Positions 1-11,965 of a DNA stretch of 64,000 nucleotides are shown here, in pieces (the stretch's first letter is position 1; each line of letters opens with the position of its first letter). Location: NCBI GenBank assembly GCA_930367205.1, contig OV884009.1, positions 100,027,189 through 100,091,188 on the forward strand, written 5' to 3'. A model generated the notes under the pieces. The model ran no database searches, was not told where the DNA came from, and saw nothing but the letters and a program-made list of their open reading frames with translations. Both the position numbers and the translations under genes were made by a program. This DNA is from Acanthosoma haemorrhoidale (taxonomy: Eukaryota; Arthropoda; Insecta; Hemiptera; Acanthosomatidae).

Positions 1-718
1 TCTCCTATATGGGATCTGGCTCCAATCGTTGTCATCTTCGTTCATTTTTACTTCTTCTTCCCTTGCGCTAGCATCTATCATCGCCTGGGCGCATTCGAGG
101 AACGATCGCTCATTAGGGAACCCTTCCTTCCTTCCCGTCTCCTTCGCTAATTGTACCTTTAAGATTGTTGACAGGAATCCCATCCTGCCCTCCACTTCAT
201 CGGCGCTAGTTGTCTCCCTCATTTTCTCATTTATTTTATTGTAGCGGACAACCAGGACTGCAGCATACTGTCCACTATTCTGTCTCGGAGATTTCATTTC
301 TCGAAACATTTGGAATATATCCTCCTCTGGGGTCCATCGTCCCCCCCCCATATGCTTTTTTCAGTCTCGTCTTTACTATCTCCCACGGGGTTTCCTCGTC
401 CGCCTGTATCAGGTTCAGCACCTTCCTTTTCACCCTGCACACCAGGTCTGCCTTTATTGACTTAGCGTCACCTGGGTCGAGTAACCCTTCGTCCATCTTG
501 GCTTGTATCCTCTCCATAATCCTATCTCCACCTTTGAGAAAATGATTTAACTCACCTATTTCCCCAGAAAATTTTTCGAGGTCTGAGATCATTTTCCTCA
601 TGTCCTGTGACGTCACTGCCCGCACCTTCATCCACGCCAGTGTGTTCGCATGGGCTTCAGCCATGGTTTCTTTAGGTAACTGTGGAACTTCAAACGCTGC
701 CGGCCGCAATTCCACCAT
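1..718 (-). pseudogene. gag of a Ty3/gypsy-type LTR retrotransposon, frameshifted and cut by the window edge
   Basis: The minus strand encodes a gag-like protein starting at 718, about 90 nt downstream of a primer-binding site and LTR, which is the expected gag position. The first 147 codons are helical and charged, with motifs such as KFSGEIGELNHFL and RIQAKMDEGLLDPGD, like the capsid region of arthropod gypsy gag proteins. That frame stops at 275-277. The reading continues in another frame from about 277 toward position 1 (AAVLVVRYNKINEKM, then FPNERSFLECAQAMIDA), so one indel separates two otherwise open halves. Gag would form the cytoplasmic particle in which reverse transcription happens. 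No zinc knuckle is visible before the edge. The call rests mainly on position and on the primer site and LTR; the sequence similarity is weak. Confidence 0.7.
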
Positions 719-809
719 TACCTACTTTAATTAAATCACACGAAAGTGAATAAGAAGGAAAAAAAAAACAAAAACCAACTCGCACGTTAATGACTCGAAC
801 CCACTCCGC

Positions 810-827
810 TCCCGGGTTTCGGCACCA
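810..827 (-). other. Primer-binding site matching tRNA-Phe
   Basis: The plus strand reads TCCCGGGTTTCGGCACCA, which is the 3' end of animal tRNA-Phe with its CCA. The minus-strand element therefore has an 18-nt perfect primer site beginning TGG. Its first T is also the last base of the LTR (ACT), an overlap known from gypsy/17.6-type elements. Confidence 0.85.
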
Positions 828-1010
828 GTTAACGATCGTCAACGAAAAACGAGAAGAAAAAGGAAAGAGGTTGAATGTAGTTACTGAACGAGAGTTGTCA
901 CAAGACTGTTTTTATTTGAGCTTTTAAAGCCTCTCTAAATACATTCGGGATGTTTACATCCCGATGACTTAAGGATTAGGCTGGCTGCCTACGACGTCCG
1001 AACCTTAACT
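827..1010 (-). repeat. 5' LTR of the gypsy-type element, about 184 bp
   Basis: On the minus strand this begins AGTTAAGG and ends GTTAACT, giving AGT...ACT termini. It abuts the tRNA-Phe primer site on one side and a (TA)n run on the other. The LTR at 12868-13046 has the same AGTTAAGG start, ACT end and similar length, so the two belong to one family or sister families. The other LTR of this copy lies beyond the window. Confidence 0.7.
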
Positions 1011-1035
1011 TATATATATATATATATATATATAT
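1011..1035. repeat. (TA)n microsatellite at the LTR insertion point
   Basis: An uninterrupted TA run directly abuts the LTR end. Gypsy/17.6-type integrases in other insects favour TATA/ATAT targets, so the run may be the target site. Confidence 0.8.
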
Positions 1036-2499
1036 GAATTTCCCTAAGGTTTAGAGCAAATTATAGACAATAACTCCAAAGGAAATTTAATTCGACTTTT
1101 TTTAAAAATATTTTGTATGTATTTCCGGATATTTTTCCTGAATTCTCTCTGTCGTCAACTGCCTGGGGCTAATCAAAAAAAAATATTTTAACTGAAAATA
1201 CACATGTAAAAATAAGGAAACGATTGCAAAATTGCGTTAGATCCAATCCCAAGCAAAAGGCCTGTGTGAAAGTGGAGCCTTAAGGGATTGACTTCAGGCT
1301 CCACATAAACTTGATTTAATTTTTTAGCAACAGGATATTATCTGCATCATAGGAGGGGTAGAGCTGAGGCGAAAATCGATGGCATATCTGACGATATAAA
1401 AACTTCAAATGGCCCAGTTTTATTGGCACTGGTCCTATCCACTTCAAATCAGTTTTGACTCTCGTTATTCTTTTCCCATCACCGGAAATTAAACTGCTAA
1501 GATTTTTCTTGCCTCGTTGTTCATCATTAAAATAATTTTTAATTGTATAGCAGTTATTTTGTGCTTCCCCGCCTTTTAATAACATTTTTTTCTCCACCCA
1601 TACTTTAAATTTATTTATTTGAAGTAGAAAGAGCACATATTTTTTTATATTTAATTATTGTTTAAATCTAATAGGCCAATTTTTATTTTTATGATTTTTT
1701 TCTGTAATATACATTACATATTGACTTCTTCGCTCACATATTAGCAAAAACTAAGTTTAATTGTTTAGCGTGAATTATTATTATTAAAGTTTACTTTACT
1801 ATGCAACAATGGGATCGGTATGAAAAGCTCCTAAGGATTGTATCAACAATTAAATAAAACTAACTACAATTAATTACTTATAACAACAATTAATTAAACA
1901 TTATCAAACTGGCCTCTGAGATAGTTTCTAGCTGCTTTAAGTTCCAATGAGCAGCTTCCTGTTTATCCGATAAATGTTTTGCAAGGCAACGCCAATATTT
2001 GTCGTTTTTGTGAGTTGACCAAGTTAGTAAAAAGTGAAATTTTTATGGCATTGGATTGGTGATGAGAAAATAGCAACCCTCTTTATAAAAATTTACTATA
2101 AAAATCAATAGTAATTCTGGATTTTGAATTGACGGAATGATCCCAGTTCCAAGCGCCTTGGCAAAGTGACCCTGCTCAAAACTATGAAACTTTACTCCCT
2201 TATCTGACCTGCGGATGGATGGACGTGCTTGTCTTGCTGAGGAAAGCTTTGAACATGCACAAGTCAATAACAGTTAGTTAGCTAAACAAGATTCAAGGGC
2301 ATGACCAGTAGAATTACACCCAATACCTACCGTTCCTGAACCTTTGCATAGATATCTCAGGAAAATTAAGTGGAAAAAGCGAAAGGCGTCACTATCCTTT
2401 TTTCTTTATCAATCCATTCACAAAATAATGTCTTCTTTTCCTTTCTCATAAACTCGAGGCTAATAATGTAATCAAAGCTTTAAGATTTTTTTATTTTTA
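1036..2499. other. AT-rich stretch without a recognised gene
   Basis: No coding signature is recognised. A 106-codon minus-strand frame (1316-1636) ends in a segment containing VKTDLKWIGPVPIKLGH that could be a decayed TE tail, but it matches nothing I can name. A 74-codon minus frame at 2043-2267 is also unrecognised. Confidence 0.5.
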
Positions 2500-2502
2500 T
2501 CG

Positions 2503-2793
2503 TTATGACACGACCTGTTGTAGATGAAGGACGATCCTTTACACCCCGTGATTTTCAAGGATTTTGTTCTAAGGCTTTATATAGAACTTTATTTTATTGT
2601 CACGGGTTCCAGTAGAACTAATGGTCAAGTAGAAAGACTTATGGAGCGTTGAAAGACATGTTGGCAGTAGCTGAAATGAATGACAATCGTGACATGGCAA
2701 GATGCAGTCCCAGACATTCAACTTGCTTTAAATACTAAACCCCATCGTGTGACAAAAGTATCCCCTAGCAACCGAGCACCAGCGTAGGACGGG
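2503..2793 (+). pseudogene. Ty3/gypsy integrase core relic
   Basis: Across shifting frames the plus strand gives fragments in integrase-core order: DEGRSFTPRDFQGFCSKAL, then NGQVERL (the catalytic-E region of gypsy integrases), then TWQDAVPDIQLALNTKPH and TKVSPSN. The family sequence is D.G..F...F, NGq.ER, W...lp..q.a.Nt..h.tT..sP. At least two indels and stops disable it. The domain catalysed cDNA insertion in the nucleus. The C-terminal tail reappears at 3105 after an inserted LINE fragment, so this is the left half of a split gene. Confidence 0.7.
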
Positions 2794-2794
2794 A

Positions 2795-3095
2795 TACAAA
2801 CAGTTCTGCTCAAACAAATACCGAGGAGAGGAATAGTGCAACTCGCAAACTTATACGATTCGTGAATAATATTGCGGTATTTTCCTGAAAAATGGAAACA
2901 AGCCATCTTGTTTCAGCAAACAGCGGAGATCACCCAGCCCACCAACGCCCGATCAGCTTACAACCGCAAATGGGGGAAATTTTAAAGAAAATTCTGTTGA
3001 ATTATCTCAAACATTACTGTGCGGAAAATGGCATCATTCCGCCAGAACTGGATTTCAATCCAGTCTGAGCACAGAACTTTCCCTTCTGAGGCTAC
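2795..3095 (+). pseudogene. Non-LTR (Jockey/R1-like) reverse-transcriptase fragment nested in the integrase relic
   Basis: The frames give LLKQIPRRGIVQLANLYDS, then ILRYFPEKWKQAILF, then RPISLQPQMGEILKKILL and YCAENGIIPPE. These are in the order found in LINE reverse transcriptases: the segment before FP..WK.A, then RPISLLP..gKilEkil, then the IIP..Q block. There are frame changes and stops. It interrupts the gypsy integrase, whose C-terminal tail resumes at about 3105, so the LINE piece landed later. It is too decayed and short to place in a clade with certainty. Confidence 0.6.
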
Positions 3096-3104
3096 CAAAT
3101 AAGA

Positions 3105-3341
3105 AGGACTTACAAATAGGTGATCTTAAGCCGGAAGAGACGAAACAACTAAAATTAGACCCAAGTATATAGGTCCTGTAAAAGTTACAATGATATTGCC
3201 TAATAATCGATATGAGCAGCGATCAATCGATGGCAAGCACAGATATAAATTTCCACATGATCGTTCCCATCACAGGTTCCAGATGCCTGTGAACTTGAAC
3301 CAAAACTAGACATCAGTGATGATGATGAAAGTCGAATTTAA
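3105..3341 (+). pseudogene. C-terminal tail of the split gypsy integrase
   Basis: The sequence reads GDLKPEETKQLKLDPKYIGP, then VKVTMILPNNRYEQRSIDG, and ends DDDESRI with a stop at 3339-3341. This is the usual gypsy integrase C-terminus (kl.pkY.GPy.v...l.n.rY.v). It pairs with the core relic at 2503-2793. Confidence 0.65.
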
Positions 3342-4800
3342 ACTTTTTACCTTTGTGACCTGGCTTGCAATGCTATTGATGTGTTTATTTACTTTCAATG
3401 TTTAGGAATAGCGGTTGATAGATGGTGTTTGCTGTGTGTGTTGGTATTTGTAGGCAGTTGCTTTTCGAGAATCCAATGTGACTTGCCGATTTATGGTAAT
3501 ACTGTGTTCGCAGTCTCTTTTAGGGCTACCGATGTATCGAAATACTAAACTACTATCGAAATAAAAGCTGCTTTTCAGATTCCGATGCGGCAGTGTAGGT
3601 CGAGTCAGACCGAGGTAACAGCAACACATTCATCGATCACTTGACAATACAGTTTGAAAGTTTACGAGTTCAGAACTTTTTCCTGCCATGGAAGATAGCT
3701 ACTGTAATGGTAATGTAATTAAATTTTTTTTTTTTATATACAACAATAACTTATATCATTGCAATAACTCCTTGTGTGACTATAAGGTATGCTCTAGTGT
3801 TGCTAGGCAATACGTATAGCAGCCGTACATGAAAGATTCAACAGTTTTGTCAGTAAATTAATACATTAGAGTTAACAGTAGCTTACATTAAAAATCAACC
3901 CTAAAAACTAAAACAAAATTTGAAACAAGTAACATATTGACCATACAGAAACTTGTTTGGAGGAAACTTATTACCCTACCTGGCCGTAAATAAATAAAGC
4001 AAGAATTAATTACTTTAGAAATTGTTTGGAGTATAAATCTTGACAATGATTATGCATGCGGTTGCAGGTAAATAAGTTAAGGTTAACGTTACTACCTATT
4101 GGTTAAGATTGAACTAATTTAATTCAACGCGAAAAATTTCCTATGCAGCCCAGGGTGATGTCAATCCTAAATTTATAAGTTATTTACTAGTGAGTATTCA
4201 AAACAACAAACAAGAATAACACATAATACCGTCATTCATCATTCGCAAAAGGGTATTGAAGGGGATACTTCAGTCAAGTACTAGATCAAATAAGCTTACA
4301 CGAGTTGATGAAAGCCAGACAATGTAGGACCCAAGGAACGCCCGAGGAAATGTAATTGCTATGAACCTTAAGCCGGGGGGAAAAATATCAAAAGCAGGGG
4401 AGGAATCACATGCATAATTCAGAGCCCCGGGTTCCTCGTCGAGAATTTAAAGCAGAAGCCGTATTTGCACACATTTCTCACTTTTCCGATTTTAAATAAA
4501 CTTTATGTAAATATATATGCACTCCTCACTTACATATTAATGTATCGTTTTTGAAAGATGTTTGGTGCCCATAATAAATATTAAGGACTCTACAAAACTT
4601 CACAAATATTTAACAAAGAATTGGAGTATACTTTTTAGTGAATTCTTTCTTGGATTTCTAATGGAGGTAATTTCTATTTTTTTATCTAATAATAACAAGT
4701 ACATTCAAGCAAAGTTGGGAAAAAGCTGACTGGATACATGTAGTTTTGTAATAATAACCGTTTACTGATTAATTCTTTTATGACTATACATTAGCCATGC
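3342..4800. other. AT-rich stretch, nothing identified
   Basis: No recognisable coding or repeat family. A purine-rich tract (AAGCCGGGGGGAAAAA, about 4371-4386) looks like a polypurine tract but has no matching LTR start that I can support. Confidence 0.45.
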
Positions 4801-4804
4801 TGTG

Positions 4805-4940
4805 TTATGCGATCCTATTATTTTAATAATTATTACCCAAAGAAAAAATAAGAGACAGTGGACTGGGGATCGAACTTGGTACCTTACCTTTCCGGGTGCT
4901 CTGTACGAGAACTATTCTAACCTGCTACTTTACCTATGCT
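4805..4940 (-). mobile_element. tRNA-derived SINE copy
   Basis: The minus strand carries a tRNA-like head with a strong B box (AAGTTCGATCCCC) and a weaker A-box region (TTAGAATAGTTCTCG, then AGAGCACCCGG). It is followed by a tail containing TTTTTTCTTT and TAATAATTATTAAAATAATA. The same head and tail order occurs at 39098-39215 and 51190-51310, and the tail alone at 34195-34305. A tRNA head with a shared unique tail is the defining layout of a SINE. Confidence 0.6.
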
Positions 4941-5013
4941 CAAGTTATTTCCTCGTTAGTTGTGTGGATTTTCTCTTTGGCACTACTTACTTACATTTAT
5001 GTACCTTAATTTA

Positions 5014-5965
5014 AATATTCCACAGGGCAGTGTCCTGGGCCCCATCCTCTATAACCTATACACCGCTGATGTCCCCTCTACTCCCAATACCTTCTTGGCC
5101 ACATTTGCAGATGACACTGCAGTCTTGTCATCCCACGCAGACCCCGACATAGCATCCCATAACCTTCAAAAACACCTTGACGAGATCGAGTATTGGTGCA
5201 ATCAATGGCGGATCAAAGTTAATGAAACCAAAAGTTCCCACAAAACATTCACCCTCTGCCGCAAGTCTTGTCCACTAGTTTTGTTTCAAATTTCATTCCT
5301 CTCCCAGTATCCGAGTTAGTACAGTACTTAGGCTTCCATCTCGACAAACGACTGACCTGCAACCCACATACGAGGCTAAAAAGACAAAAACTAAACAGAC
5401 GCTTTGGACAACTGTAAAGGCTACTTCAAAGGACATCCCATCTCTCAATAAAAAACAAATTACTAATTTACAAAGTTATACCTAAGCCAATCTGGACATA
5501 CGGAATAGAGCTATGGGGGGCAGCAAAAAAGTGGAACATAAAGCGCATCCAATCCTTTCAATCAATAGTGCTGAGAACAATAGTAAATGACCCTTATTAT
5601 GTCAGTAACAAAACCTTCATAACGATCTTAACATACCATCCATTCTTGAACTCATCCCTTCCAAGTTTATAAAATTCCATAGTAACCTATCCAACCACCC
5701 TAATCCTGTAGCACAGGCATTGCACTGCGCCACTCATCCCTATAATCCTCCTCGGAGACTGAAACGGCAGTGCCCTCGTGACCTGCTATAAACGCGTGAC
5801 AGTGGGAGTCCTGGCAATGGCCAGTTTCTCCAATCATGTCCTATTGTATGAATGAGCGAGTGAATGATGCTGTAAATATGGTATGAATGAGATCATTTAT
5901 CTGTATTATTATTGCCTTATAAAAGGCAGATTGTAATTATTGCACAATAAAGATTGTTAGATTAG
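5014..5965 (+). mobile_element. Jockey-clade LINE, 5'-truncated copy (RT palm to 3' end)
   Basis: The copy starts inside ORF2 at IPQGSVLGPILYNLYTADVP, runs through the catalytic box ATFADDTAVL, and is open to 5319. It continues with shifts through LQYLGFHLDKRLTCNPHT and IWTYGIELWG to the family C-terminus (a TH.YNPPRRLKRQ.PRDLL-like segment near 5740-5790). The 3' UTR follows and ends near CAGATTGTAATTATTGCACAATAAAGA. GVPQGS and FADD identify a non-LTR reverse transcriptase; YLG....L and TYGIELWG are typical of Jockey-like ORF2. In life ORF2 nicks the target and copies its own RNA there. Frameshifts and stops after 5319 make it dead. It is the most complete RT palm of this family in the window. 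Confidence 0.8.
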
Positions 5966-6220
5966 TTAAAAAAATTTAAATATAGAAATCAACATGGTGA
6001 CTTTCATCTTCGTTTACTTGACGTGTGGACATCTCTATGCATGTACCAGTTGTTCTTCTACCTGGCTAAGGACATTGATATCCCGAACAACCGAGTTCAG
6101 TAGATAGCTTGTTTGCACCCCACGTGTATACTAGTATATGTGTACGTGGGATCAGGAGAGGGTGGGCTATAGCAACAAAAAATTTCTACTTCCGTCAATC
6201 AGCTTTGTAACATTTGTACT
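5966..6220. other. Spacer between Jockey copy and BEL element
   Basis: Non-coding flank. It ends with AACAT (6221-6225), the left target duplication of the BEL element. Confidence 0.6.
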
Positions 6221-6225
6221 AACAT
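6221..6225. repeat. Left target-site duplication AACAT
   Basis: AACAT directly precedes the 5' LTR and is repeated at 11101-11105 directly after the 3' LTR. A 5-bp duplication is within the 4-6 bp range of LTR-element integrases. Confidence 0.9.
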
Positions 6226-6476
6226 TGTTTAACTTCTCATTTAGCCGATCATTCATAGAGATTCGATTCATTTAATTATGTTCATTATGTATTTCCTAGT
6301 TAGATAATGTTATTAATACGAGGAATGCTCGATAACATATTGTATAATAATAAGTAGTAATAAGTAGTAATAGTATGTATTTACTAATATTTCGTTTGAT
6401 GCGGACAGGAGAGAGGGAGAGGGGGGAGAGAGAGAGACACTGATATCAATGTTTGTAAACAGGGTTCAACGGTGCG

Positions 6477-6509
6477 TATTTATAAGTGTTTTGATCCCCG
6501 GGGATCAGT
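6477..6509 (+). promoter_or_regulatory. LTR core promoter: TATA-like box and TCAGT initiator
   Basis: TATTTATAAG (6477-6486) is followed by ATCAGT with the likely start A at 6507, about 28 nt from the box. TCAGT is the arthropod initiator consensus. The same pair is in the 3' LTR at about 10158-10190. Confidence 0.6.
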
Positions 6510-6835
6510 AGTCGTCTGTGAACCATCACGCCGATCACATTGAAATTGTGAATTTCATGATTCTCGACTTGTGTCCCGTTCATGTTTGTTTGACACTCGA
6601 GATTGAACATTTACTGTCTTCATTTTTTCTCGCTTAGCGCCCAATGCTATTCAGTTGCGCTCAAGTTTGTGCCATAATATGAAGATCAACCAGACGGCGT
6701 GTTTCATCTTTAATTCCAGTATTGCACTGTAGCTGATCTACGGATGTTTTAAGTCTCAACTGACTGGATTGAACTGATTACGAGCCTTCTACCTGGCTAT
6801 GGTAAACTCAACCCGACGCGTAAGGTACCGATTAA

Positions 6836-6969
<134 letters not shown>

Positions 6970-7045
6970 GTGAATTAACAATCGATAATCATTTGTTTAT
7001 TTTCTTATTCATGAAGTATTATTAAGTTTAGTATTAAGTTTACTG

Positions 7046-7051
7046 AATAAA
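7046..7051 (+). terminator. LTR polyadenylation signal AATAAA
   Basis: AATAAA downstream of the start site in the 5' LTR; the equivalent in the 3' LTR is at 10695-10700, where it would end the element transcript. Confidence 0.6.
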
Positions 7052-7451
7052 GATGTATTTGTTTTGCTTTAATATTTGTTTTTTATTCAGTTTCTTCATT
7101 TATATTTAAAATTGATTTAGTGTAACAATTTCTTTCTGGTATATAGGCTGTAATATCAATTGGAAGTCTGGCCAATATTTTGATGGTTATTTTCAACTGT
7201 GATGGTGAGTCGCAGTTTCTATGAATGGGCGGTTTCTCTTTTTATTTCAGCTCGTCTTCGTACTTATTCATTACTTTAGTTTGCATCCAATATTTTCCTT
7301 GTTCCTTTTCTGTCTTTATTTCCACAATTAGCATTTTGTCGGGGCTGCTGCTGGACGTCTTCAAACTTGCAAAACCATTGAAGCCGGCGAAAACTTTGGA
7401 GAATCGAGGATTTCAGGGTCAAATAACTAACTCTGCTCCGCGTTCTCAACA

Positions 7452-9880
7452 TTTGGTCCTCCGGGCCGACTGAATCACAAGTTGCATTCTCCCCTGAAGA
7501 TTCCACTACCAAGGTATTGGGTATGCGTTGGAATGCGGAATGTGACAGTTTCAGTTACCGTGTGGAGCCCACAAAGACCGCTATTACAAAGCGAGCAATG
7601 TTATCTGTTACTGCTCGGCTCTATGACCCTTTGGGTCTCCTTGCTCCAGTCATCTTTGTTGCGAAATTTCTGATGCAAAGACTCTGGACCTTGAAAATAG
7701 GATGGGACGATATTCTATCTCCTGATATCGTGGGTACCTGGACAAAATTTATGGACGATCTGACCAATATTAGTAACCTTAGCATTCCCCGATGGATCTG
7801 TTTACCCGCAGCCGAGGTCTCTCTGTTTGGATTTTGCGATGCTTCAGAGAGAGGGTACGCTGCTGCAATCTACATAAGAACCATAGGCGCTGAAGGGAAG
7901 GTGTGCACGTTTCTTTTGAAGTCAAAAACACGACTTGCACCCATTAAAACTATCACCATCCCAAGATTAGAACTGTGTGCTGCGCATCTGCTGACTAATC
8001 TACTACGGCCATTGGAAGAGTTTCGAAATAAAACTCGCGTTGGAAGTGTATGGTTATTTACGGATTCCACAACAGTGCTCTCCTGGCTTCGGCGGGACCC
8101 ATCAACATTAAAAACCTTCGTTTCAAACCGAGTAGGGCATATATTAACACATACCAAGCTCACTCAATGGGGACATGTTCTGTCGGCTCAAAATCCAGCA
8201 GACATAGCATCGCGCGGGCAGAGGATTGGCGATCTGATAGACAACAATTTATGGTGGAATGGCCCTGACTGGATGAAATTGAATCCCATAGAACTTCCGT
8301 CAATGCCCCCGGCATTATCCGAAATACCTGAGATTAAGCAAGCTAGTAGATGTTTAGTAGCCACCGAAGCAACGGAGAGTCTAGCATCGATGATCATCAC
8401 CAAATATTCAAGTTTTCGTACAGCTATCCGCGTGACTGCTTACGTTAGGCGTTATTGTAAAAACATTCAGACTAAGGAGGTGAATCACAAGAGTTTGGGA
8501 CCTCTGTCTGTTTTTGAACTAAATCGTGCCACTGATTACTTATTGAGGGAAACTCAACATATTTACTTCGAACAAGATTTTGACTTTAAGGCAGGATTGA
8601 ACACTTCTACTCGTTTTAAGTCTTTGGCAGCTTTCCAAGACAAAACAGGACTTCTTAGGGTGGGCGGAAGACTGAAGAATGCTGATTTACCAAAAGAAAC
8701 GATACATCCTATTCTATTGCCACCTTAAGCCCCATTAACGGCCTTAATTATTGATCACGTTCATGCATTAAATTTCCATCTGGGGCCCAAAGCTCTGCAA
8801 GCCAGCTTACAACGTCAATATTACATTTTCTCCATAAAGTCTTTAATAAGAAAGAGGGTTTGGAACTGTGTTCGATGTTTTAAGATGCGTGCGAAACCTA
8901 ATAACCCCTTTATGGCCGATTTGCCCTGGTCTAGAGTCAGTCAAGGGCGACCATTTTTGTCTGTAGGTGTCGACTACGCAGGACCATATACTATAAAACT
9001 AAGTCAGCGTCGTAACGCATCAACATCAAAAGCCTACCTCTGTGTGTTTGTCTGCATGGCAGTCAAGGCAGTTCACTTAGAGCTGGTTTCAGCATTGACC
9101 ACTGATGCCTTTCTGGCGACCTTCGAAAGATTTATTTCGAGAAGAGGCCTCCCCAGTGATGTTTACTCTGATTGCGGTACCAACTTTGTAGGAGCCGCCC
9201 GCGAATTGAAGGAGCTGTACATATGGCTTAACTCCAAGGCCGTAAAGGAATCCATAGCTAACCACGCTTCACATAAAGGAGTCCAATGGCATTTCAACCC
9301 ACCTTCTTTCCCTCACTTTGGAGGATTGTGGGAAGCGGCTGTAAAGTCAGCTAAGTCTCTTCTGTTGAGGACCTTGGGAAACAGAGCTTTCTTTTTCAAG
9401 GAACTGACAACACTCTTTGCTCGCATCGAAGCGATCCTGAATTCAAGACCCCTCTGTTCCACCTCTACAAGGCCTTTGGATTTTGATTATCTCACACCGG
9501 GCCATTTCTTGATTGGCAGCCCTTTAACAGCCCTACCAGAACAAGATCTGAAGGATACAAACGTCAATCGTTTGACAAGATGGCAATTGATCCAACATGC
9601 ATTGCAGATTTTCTGGAGAAGATGGTCGGATGAGTACGTCCATACTCTGCATGCGAGAACAAAATGGACAAGCACCGGAACGACTTTGCAGAAGGGAGAA
9701 CTGGCTCTCATACAGGACCCTAATGCACCTCCGCTCAATTGGAAACTGGGAAGAATCGAAGAACTGCATCCAGGCAAGGACAACGTTGTAAGGGTGGCCA
9801 CTGTCAGAACCTCTCATGGATTGTTGAAGCGCCCTGTCCATCGTTTAGCGAGATTACCAAGAACTGATCAGAATGAATAA
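7452..9880 (+). pseudogene. pol: BEL/Pao pol remnant (end of RT, RNase H, integrase), one in-frame stop
   Basis: One reading frame runs from the LTR border to a stop at 9878-9880, broken only by TAA at 8726-8728. It starts at the RT end (WSSGPTESQ, then TKVLGMRWN), followed by the BEL connector RLYDPLGLLAPVIF. RNase H motifs include GFCDAS (Asp at 7838), FTDSTT (Asp at 8063) and ADIASRG. After the stop come an HHCC zinc site (HVHALNFH, then CVRC) and the integrase core GVDYAGP (Asp at 8972), YSDCGTNF (Asp at 9170) and GGLWEAAVKSAK (Glu at 9332), all three acidic residues present. A BEL-type C-terminal domain ends the frame. Complete BEL pols also carry protease and full RT upstream of this; here they are gone. 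The 8726 stop removes the integrase unless read through. No other lesion was seen, so decay is minimal. Confidence 0.92.
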
Positions 9881-9895
9881 AATCATCCGATTTTA

Positions 9896-9906
9896 GGTGG
9901 GCGGGA
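9896..9906 (+). other. Polypurine tract GGTGGGCGGGA
   Basis: A purine-rich tract immediately 5' of the 3' LTR, the plus-strand primer position. A GGGCGGGATGT junction is usual for BEL/Pao elements. Confidence 0.75.
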
Positions 9907-11100
<1,194 letters not shown>

Positions 11101-11105
11101 AACAT
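11101..11105. repeat. Right target-site duplication AACAT
   Basis: Exact match to 6221-6225, directly after the 3' LTR terminal CA. Confidence 0.9.
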
Positions 11106-11278
11106 ACATTTTTGATTTCATATTTTTCATATATAACATTAATACAGGAATAATGTGAGCTCAGATGGATCGGATTACTGAACTGATTTTAGCTTTTATT
11201 TCACTAGCTTTTATTTATTTTATTATCATCTTCATGTTGAGGTCGAAAACTTTTCAGACCACCTGTGTATATATGTAA

Positions 11279-11600
11279 TGAAAGTATTCTCTCTTTAATT
11301 TGAATTTGCTGAGCTGCTTCCACTGGCTGCCACCAGATGGAGCAGCTATCAGATTATGTTGAAGGTATATTATATATATATGAAGATTATGTTAGGTAAC
11401 AGAACAATAGAGTAAATAGAGTGTGAATAGAGAAGTGATAGTTATAAACTGTAATTTTCGTTTCTTTGTTTACTGATAAGATTGTGTAAATCAATATTAA
11501 TAATTGTTATAATATAATATATAGTGAATAAAATTGCTAACTTTGTTTACAGAGAAACTGATTTCAGTTTATTCACCCCACCTTCAATAATTATGTTACA
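11279..11600 (+). repeat. LTR-like sequence preceding a gag relic
   Basis: The last ~100 bp (TAATTGTTATAATATA through TTTCAGTTTATTCA and CCCACCTTCAAT) recur at 62151-62255 and more distantly at 46400-46460 and 60950-61010. In two of these loci a gag reading frame follows, which fits an LTR, R/U5 and leader. The left edge near 11279 is a guess. Confidence 0.5.
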
Positions 11601-11620
11601 AAACGACAATAGGAGTTACA

Positions 11621-11870
11621 ATGGCGAAAAGACTGCAATTCACCGTTAACTTTGTGGGACCACCGAAGGATAAGAAGACAAATGTTCTCTCAATAACCTC
11701 AATTAAAACAGAGGAAAACGAAGAATATGCGTTGCCCTAAGAGAAAAACTTTATGAGTGATCATGAAGAATTGTCTAAGACACTTATTTATAAAAGATTG
11801 AGAAACAGTTTTACACAAAGAGGTCAAGAGAAGAGAGTGTGGATTACATTAACTGAGAAAATGAAAACAA
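11621..11870 (+). pseudogene. gag-like relic of a gypsy-type element
   Basis: The frame begins MAKRLQFTVNFVGPP, continues KKTNVLSITSIKTEE and, after a stop near 11740, RVWITLTEKMKT. The relic at 61159-62140 has the same layout (KTNLLPITSI, then RKV.ITLDEELLKQY), so the two are homologous gag N-termini. A stop codon interrupts it and sequence similarity ends by about 11870. The role would be particle formation. Clade assignment rests on the LTR shared with the pol relic at 43990-46230. Confidence 0.5.
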
Positions 11871-11965
11871 TATATTTATATATATATATATAAAATGGTT
11901 TAAATAAATATTTGTCTTATTTATGCCGCTAGACCTTAGATCTAAGAGTGATTTTAATCTAATAG

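Noticed and set aside
7454..7468. TGGTCCTCCGGGCCG right after the BEL 5' LTR looks like a tRNA primer-binding site
   Set aside because: It is in frame with pol and encodes the W-S-S-G-P start of the retained RT segment. The sequence beyond it does not fit a T-arm complement. Chance resemblance is more likely.
7225..7473. 82-codon frame repeated at 10874-11158
   Set aside because: It is LTR U5 sequence present in both LTRs; no coding signature.
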